Positions 61,499-64,000 of a stretch of DNA of 64,000 bases are shown here, piece by piece (positions within the stretch are counted from its first letter, which is position 1; every line of letters starts with the position of its first letter). Both the position numbers and the translations under genes were made by a program. The DNA comes from Vreelandella hamiltonii (GTDB taxonomy: Bacteria > Pseudomonadota > Gammaproteobacteria > Pseudomonadales > Halomonadaceae): contig NZ_BMXN01000013.1 of the NCBI RefSeq assembly GCF_014651775.1, positions 42,144-106,143 of the forward strand, given 5' to 3'. The notes below the pieces were generated by a model. That model made no database searches and was not told the DNA's origin. It was given only the letters and a program-made list of their open reading frames with translations.

Positions 61499-62201
61499 GA
61501 AAGGGCGGCAAATCAAAGCGCTCGTTGCCAGTAAATTTAACGCCCCACCTTTCTACTATCACTTGCATGAAGGCGGCCATGTGGCTGCTATCCAATCGCA
61601 TGTTGATGATCAATATTTCCTGAATGTGGACATTGAGAATTTCTTTGGCGTGATCAATCGAAGCAGGGTCACTCGCTCACTGAAAAAGCGTTTCCCCTAT
61701 GCTAAGGCAAGAGACATTACTGTTAAATCCACCGTGCGAGTGACCAATGAAGGTCGGTATGAATACCATCTTCCCTATGGTTATCCGCAGTCTACTATCT
61801 TGGCATCAATATGCTTAGTCGATAGCGCTTTGGGCAGGTATCTTCACTCCCTTTCAACCCAGTACAACGTCAGTGTTTACGTTGACGACATTATCATCTC
61901 TGGTAACGACCCTGCTGAGCTGCAACAAATCAGTGATACACTCGTAGCGAAGTCCGAAGCTTCGCGGCTTTTTTTTGGTAGTAAGAAAGCCCCTCAAGTA
62001 TCTGAGAAAATCACAGCGTTTAATATCGGGCTTTCCCAGCACACTACGAAGCTTACCAATAAGCGTTATATTGAGCTAAGGCAGCAAGCTTTACTGACTG
62101 ATAATGAAAGTGTGATTGACGGCATATTAGGGTATGTTTTCTCTGTAAACCGGAGCCAGCACAACACTATGCGAAGAGAGATTTTCCCATTGAGTCCATA
62201 A
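61422..62201 (+). CDS. Divergent, short reverse transcriptase
   Basis: 259 residues. Reverse-transcriptase blocks: HEGGH at 49-53, motif A FLNVDIENFF (Asp70), motif B LPYGYPQSTILASI at 117-130 (usually LPQG-x-P-x-S-P), motif C SVYVDDIIISG with Asp155-Asp156, then a Lys-containing block and FNIGL near 200. There is no thumb, maturase or endonuclease domain, and no N-terminal extension. It is not a group II intron RT (YADD, maturase). It looks like an unassigned bacterial RT of the UG/Abi/retron-like type, many of which defend against phages. ATG 61422 has no Shine-Dalgarno. Neighbours are accessory genes; a clear terminator follows. Confidence 0.82.
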   Translation: MTPPWKDRFQVKPGRWVYIPTQETLEKGRQIKALVASKFNAPPFYYHLHEGGHVAAIQSHVDDQYFLNVDIENFFGVINRSRVTRSLKKRFPYAKARDITVKSTVRVTNEGRYEYHLPYGYPQSTILASICLVDSALGRYLHSLSTQYNVSVYVDDIIISGNDPAELQQISDTLVAKSEASRLFFGSKKAPQVSEKITAFNIGLSQHTTKLTNKRYIELRQQALLTDNESVIDGILGYVFSVNRSQHNTMRREIFPLSP

Positions 62202-62242
62202 GCAAAACCGTCCGTTCAGTAAGCCTAAACGGGCGGTTTTGC
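62202..62242 (+). terminator. Rho-independent terminator of the reverse transcriptase gene
   Basis: GCAAAACCG-t-CCGTT and AACGG-g-CGGTTTTGC form a long stem with one mismatch around an eleven-base loop, ending in TTTTGC. It overlaps the last base region of the stop codon. Confidence 0.75.
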
Positions 62243-62296
62243 ATTATGCAGAAGCAAGACGGTGCTACACCGCCCAACACCGCGCCTTACTGAACA

Positions 62297-62657
62297 CTAC
62301 ACCACGAAACTTGCTCGCCATAATGAATCAACCCAAGGCGGCAACAAGTGGCAGCGGCTGCCAAAGCGGTGAGTTTTGAAGAGCCTGTACTCGCCCTCTA
62401 CCTCCGCCACCACTAGATCGGCGTGGCCCTACGAGCGGGCTTCGTCCACCACCAGCACGTCGCCTTCCATCCATGGCCCTCCTGGGGGCACTTCTTGGAG
62501 GCACCTCGTCGCTAATCTCGACCAGAAAACAACTCGGTGGAAACTTCCTCCGGTCCATCTCCGCTACCGCGGGGTGCTCCACACCCACCACGGCAGGCCC
62601 CAAGTAATTCACTCGCATGCTGTGGCCCTGTGCCTGCTCAATATTTAGCGACCTCAA
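62297..62657 (-). pseudogene. Broken S24 peptidase (UmuD/LexA-like) gene
   Basis: Read on the minus strand, one frame gives PPSCFLVEIS (like the Ser-side strand of UmuD/LexA), then a shift of frame gives MEGDVLVVDEARS, an in-frame TAG at 62431-62429, and GHADLVVAEVEGEYRLFKTH and LLPPWVDS up to a stop at 62299-62297. GD-x-LVVD...GD/ADLVVAEV-x-GEY is the core of S24 peptidases. The catalytic GDSM-type Ser turn is lost in the shifted stretch. Frameshift plus stop means it is dead. UmuC is not present. Confidence 0.68.
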
Positions 62658-62727
62658 CTAGCGTTAGTTCTATCACTTATCTAATAACTAACACTGTACA
62701 AAAAACAGCCGGACGCAACATTGTAAG

Positions 62728-62755
62728 CATAGACATAGGCATAGGCATAGGCATA
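62728..62755. repeat. Hexanucleotide tandem repeat CATAGG
   Basis: Nearly five units: CATAGA, CATAGG three times, then CATA. It lies between the S24 pseudogene and the stop of the membrane protein gene. Repeats of this kind vary in copy number by slippage. Confidence 0.85.
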
Positions 62756-62770
62756 AAGAGGCTATGATGA

Positions 62771-64000
62771 TCAATTAATACTAAACATATTCACCAAGGA
62801 ATTCTTAAAAACACAAAAAATACCAGAAATACTAAGACCTCCATCCATGATAATTTTATCTGCTTCAGGCAGGAAAGAGTTAAATATCAAATGTGCAGCA
62901 ACCAGTCCAAAAGCAACTAAAACAGCCAATGATATAAATATACATTTTTGAACGACTATCCTGGTTAACAAAGAACTAAAATCCCTCTCAAAAATACTCT
63001 CAATACTCGGATATTCTTCAGCCATTTTTCTTTTTTGCCGAACCACCTCGGATTTTATAGCATTAATCGAAGACCATTGATTAAAGATCAGCGTTAAGAC
63101 AATTATAGAAAACATCCAACAACCAAAGAGCACTCCTTGATTTATTAGCAATTGGCTATTACTGTCATCTGAAGCCTTCATTTGCGTGGCTACGACTACT
63201 GTGGCAATTGGAATACTAAGAACCTGGTTTTGTATGCTCGAAAAAATATCATGAATGCGCTTAGTAAAATCAAGTTTCGCATCCTGTATTTTACCTTTGA
63301 CAATCTCGTAAGAAAATCCTGAACAGAAGATTCTATAGCCTTCCTTAGCATTGCCTTCAATATCTGAAAAGCGGCGCAACAATATTGAAAATCTTTCTTC
63401 CTTTGGCAAACCAGACACTAAAGAAATAAGAGAAGAAGATAATATTTCTTTTTTTTGTTCTTCGTGAACATCACCCTCGAAAAAAGATGCAATAAAATCG
63501 ACATCAACTTTTAAATCATCGACATCTCCAAATGAATAAATCACAGGTATAGAGATTTTTCCGGAATCCACAAAGACTAGCTCTTTATTTTCTTTGTCAA
63601 AATATGCAGCAGCTTTTTCAAGAGAACTTATAAAACTCAAAATCCTTCTATACTTCACTATTGAATCTGGTGGATTGCTATCTTTCTTAGCATAGCTTTC
63701 TGAAGCTAAAAAGTAGTTATTAGGCTCCTGGATAACACCTGCTTTTAAGATATCATCAATATCAAATGCCAAAACCCCAAGGCCTGGCCTTGGTTGAGAA
63801 ATCCTTATCTCGATCACATCCCCAACTTTGAGATTATCAGGATCCCCCTTGGCAATACTAACGCCAGCGTCTTCGTGGTTTTCGTCGTCAAGAATTATTC
63901 CTGAATCCGTGAAGCCGGCGCCGACACTTTCCCTATCACCGCCAGCGAGCACTTTTTGATCATTCGCCCCGTGCAAGTTGGCTTTCGCAAGCCCGTTATT
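62771..64000 (-). CDS. AT-rich gene for a membrane-anchored protein of unknown function, 5' end missing
   Basis: The frame is open to the right edge, so the N-terminus lies outside the window; about 409 residues are visible. The first 240 are soluble, with a beta-like segment (NLKVGDVIEIRIS) and helices rich in Lys/Glu; membrane helices follow at about 278-298 (LINQGVLFGCWMFSIIVLTL) and 344-366 (CIFISLAVLVAFGLVAAHL) with a charged linker EVVRQKRKMAEEYPSIE between. A weaker hydrophobic stretch is near 251-266. No family recognised. Base composition is far richer in A and T than the rest of the window, a sign of recent transfer; accessory setting suggests defence or mobile-element cargo. Confidence 0.8.
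   Translation of the reverse strand, partial: NNGLAKANLHGANDQKVLAGGDRESVGAGFTDSGIILDDENHEDAGVSIAKGDPDNLKVGDVIEIRISQPRPGLGVLAFDIDDILKAGVIQEPNNYFLASESYAKKDSNPPDSIVKYRRILSFISSLEKAAAYFDKENKELVFVDSGKISIPVIYSFGDVDDLKVDVDFIASFFEGDVHEEQKKEILSSSLISLVSGLPKEERFSILLRRFSDIEGNAKEGYRIFCSGFSYEIVKGKIQDAKLDFTKRIHDIFSSIQNQVLSIPIATVVVATQMKASDDSNSQLLINQGVLFGCWMFSIIVLTLIFNQWSSINAIKSEVVRQKRKMAEEYPSIESIFERDFSSLLTRIVVQKCIFISLAVLVAFGLVAAHLIFNSFLPEADKIIMDGGLSISGIFCVFKNSLVNMFSIN

Noticed and set aside
61422..62201. Group II intron maturase or retron as class of the RT
   Set aside because: No maturase/X domain, YVDD rather than YADD, motif B not of the retron LPQG-x-P-T-S form; no msr-msd RNA could be recognised by eye.

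Overview
The window reads as a chromosomal segment of a gammaproteobacterium of the Halomonas/Pseudomonas type (best guess Halomonadaceae). It is GC-rich, uses bacterial Shine-Dalgarno sites, and has Pseudomonas-like gene orders: bpt-infA-clpA-clpS, a monomeric isocitrate dehydrogenase divergent from rluE-nudJ-mnmA-hflD-purB, sdhCDAB-sucAB-lpd-sucCD divergent from gltA, and gltX followed by tRNA-Ala and tRNA-Glu. Identification is from recognised protein motifs and synteny only; no database search was possible.

Layout. 0-12.6 kb is housekeeping: the bpt tail, infA, clpA/clpS (N-end-rule proteolysis), NADP-isocitrate dehydrogenase, a pseudouridine synthase, a Nudix hydrolase, the tRNA thiolase MnmA, HflD, PurB, the ribosomal oxygenase RoxA and a GNAT acetyltransferase. 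12.9-16.4 kb holds isocitrate lyase, a glycine-zipper lipoprotein, a small membrane protein and the nickel-binding prolyl isomerase SlyD. 16.4-21.8 kb is a complete nickel-uptake locus: nikR, a textbook NikR operator and nikABCDE. 21.7-30.3 kb contains an MFS exporter, an NlpC/P60 lipoprotein, an 830-residue-class DUF1266-repeat protein, GlsB, a hexose-6-phosphate mutarotase and the YcjX/YcjF pair. 30.4-37.0 kb is a glucose-type ABC importer (gtsABCD) with a two-component system upstream. 37.1-42.3 kb holds a HAD phosphatase, RNase II and a glycosyltransferase/flippase-like pair. 42.4-55.9 kb is the TCA block: 2-oxoglutarate dehydrogenase, succinyl-CoA synthetase, succinate dehydrogenase and citrate synthase. 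An NAD-dependent hydroxyacid dehydrogenase, two tRNAs and gltX follow.

From about 59.2 kb to the end the character changes to an accessory region: an XRE-type regulator, a lipoprotein, an orphan HicB antitoxin, a short divergent reverse transcriptase preceded by an overlapping small ORF in another frame, a broken S24 (UmuD/LexA-like) peptidase gene, a hexanucleotide repeat, and an AT-rich membrane-anchored protein gene running off the right edge. The reverse transcriptase locus is the best candidate for an undescribed (probably anti-phage) system in the window.

Functionally the window links central carbon flow (glucose uptake, mutarotase, TCA cycle, glyoxylate entry through AceA) with metal homeostasis (SlyD-NikR-NikABCDE) and translation/RNA maintenance (IF-1, MnmA, RluE, RoxA, GltX, tRNAs, RNase II).
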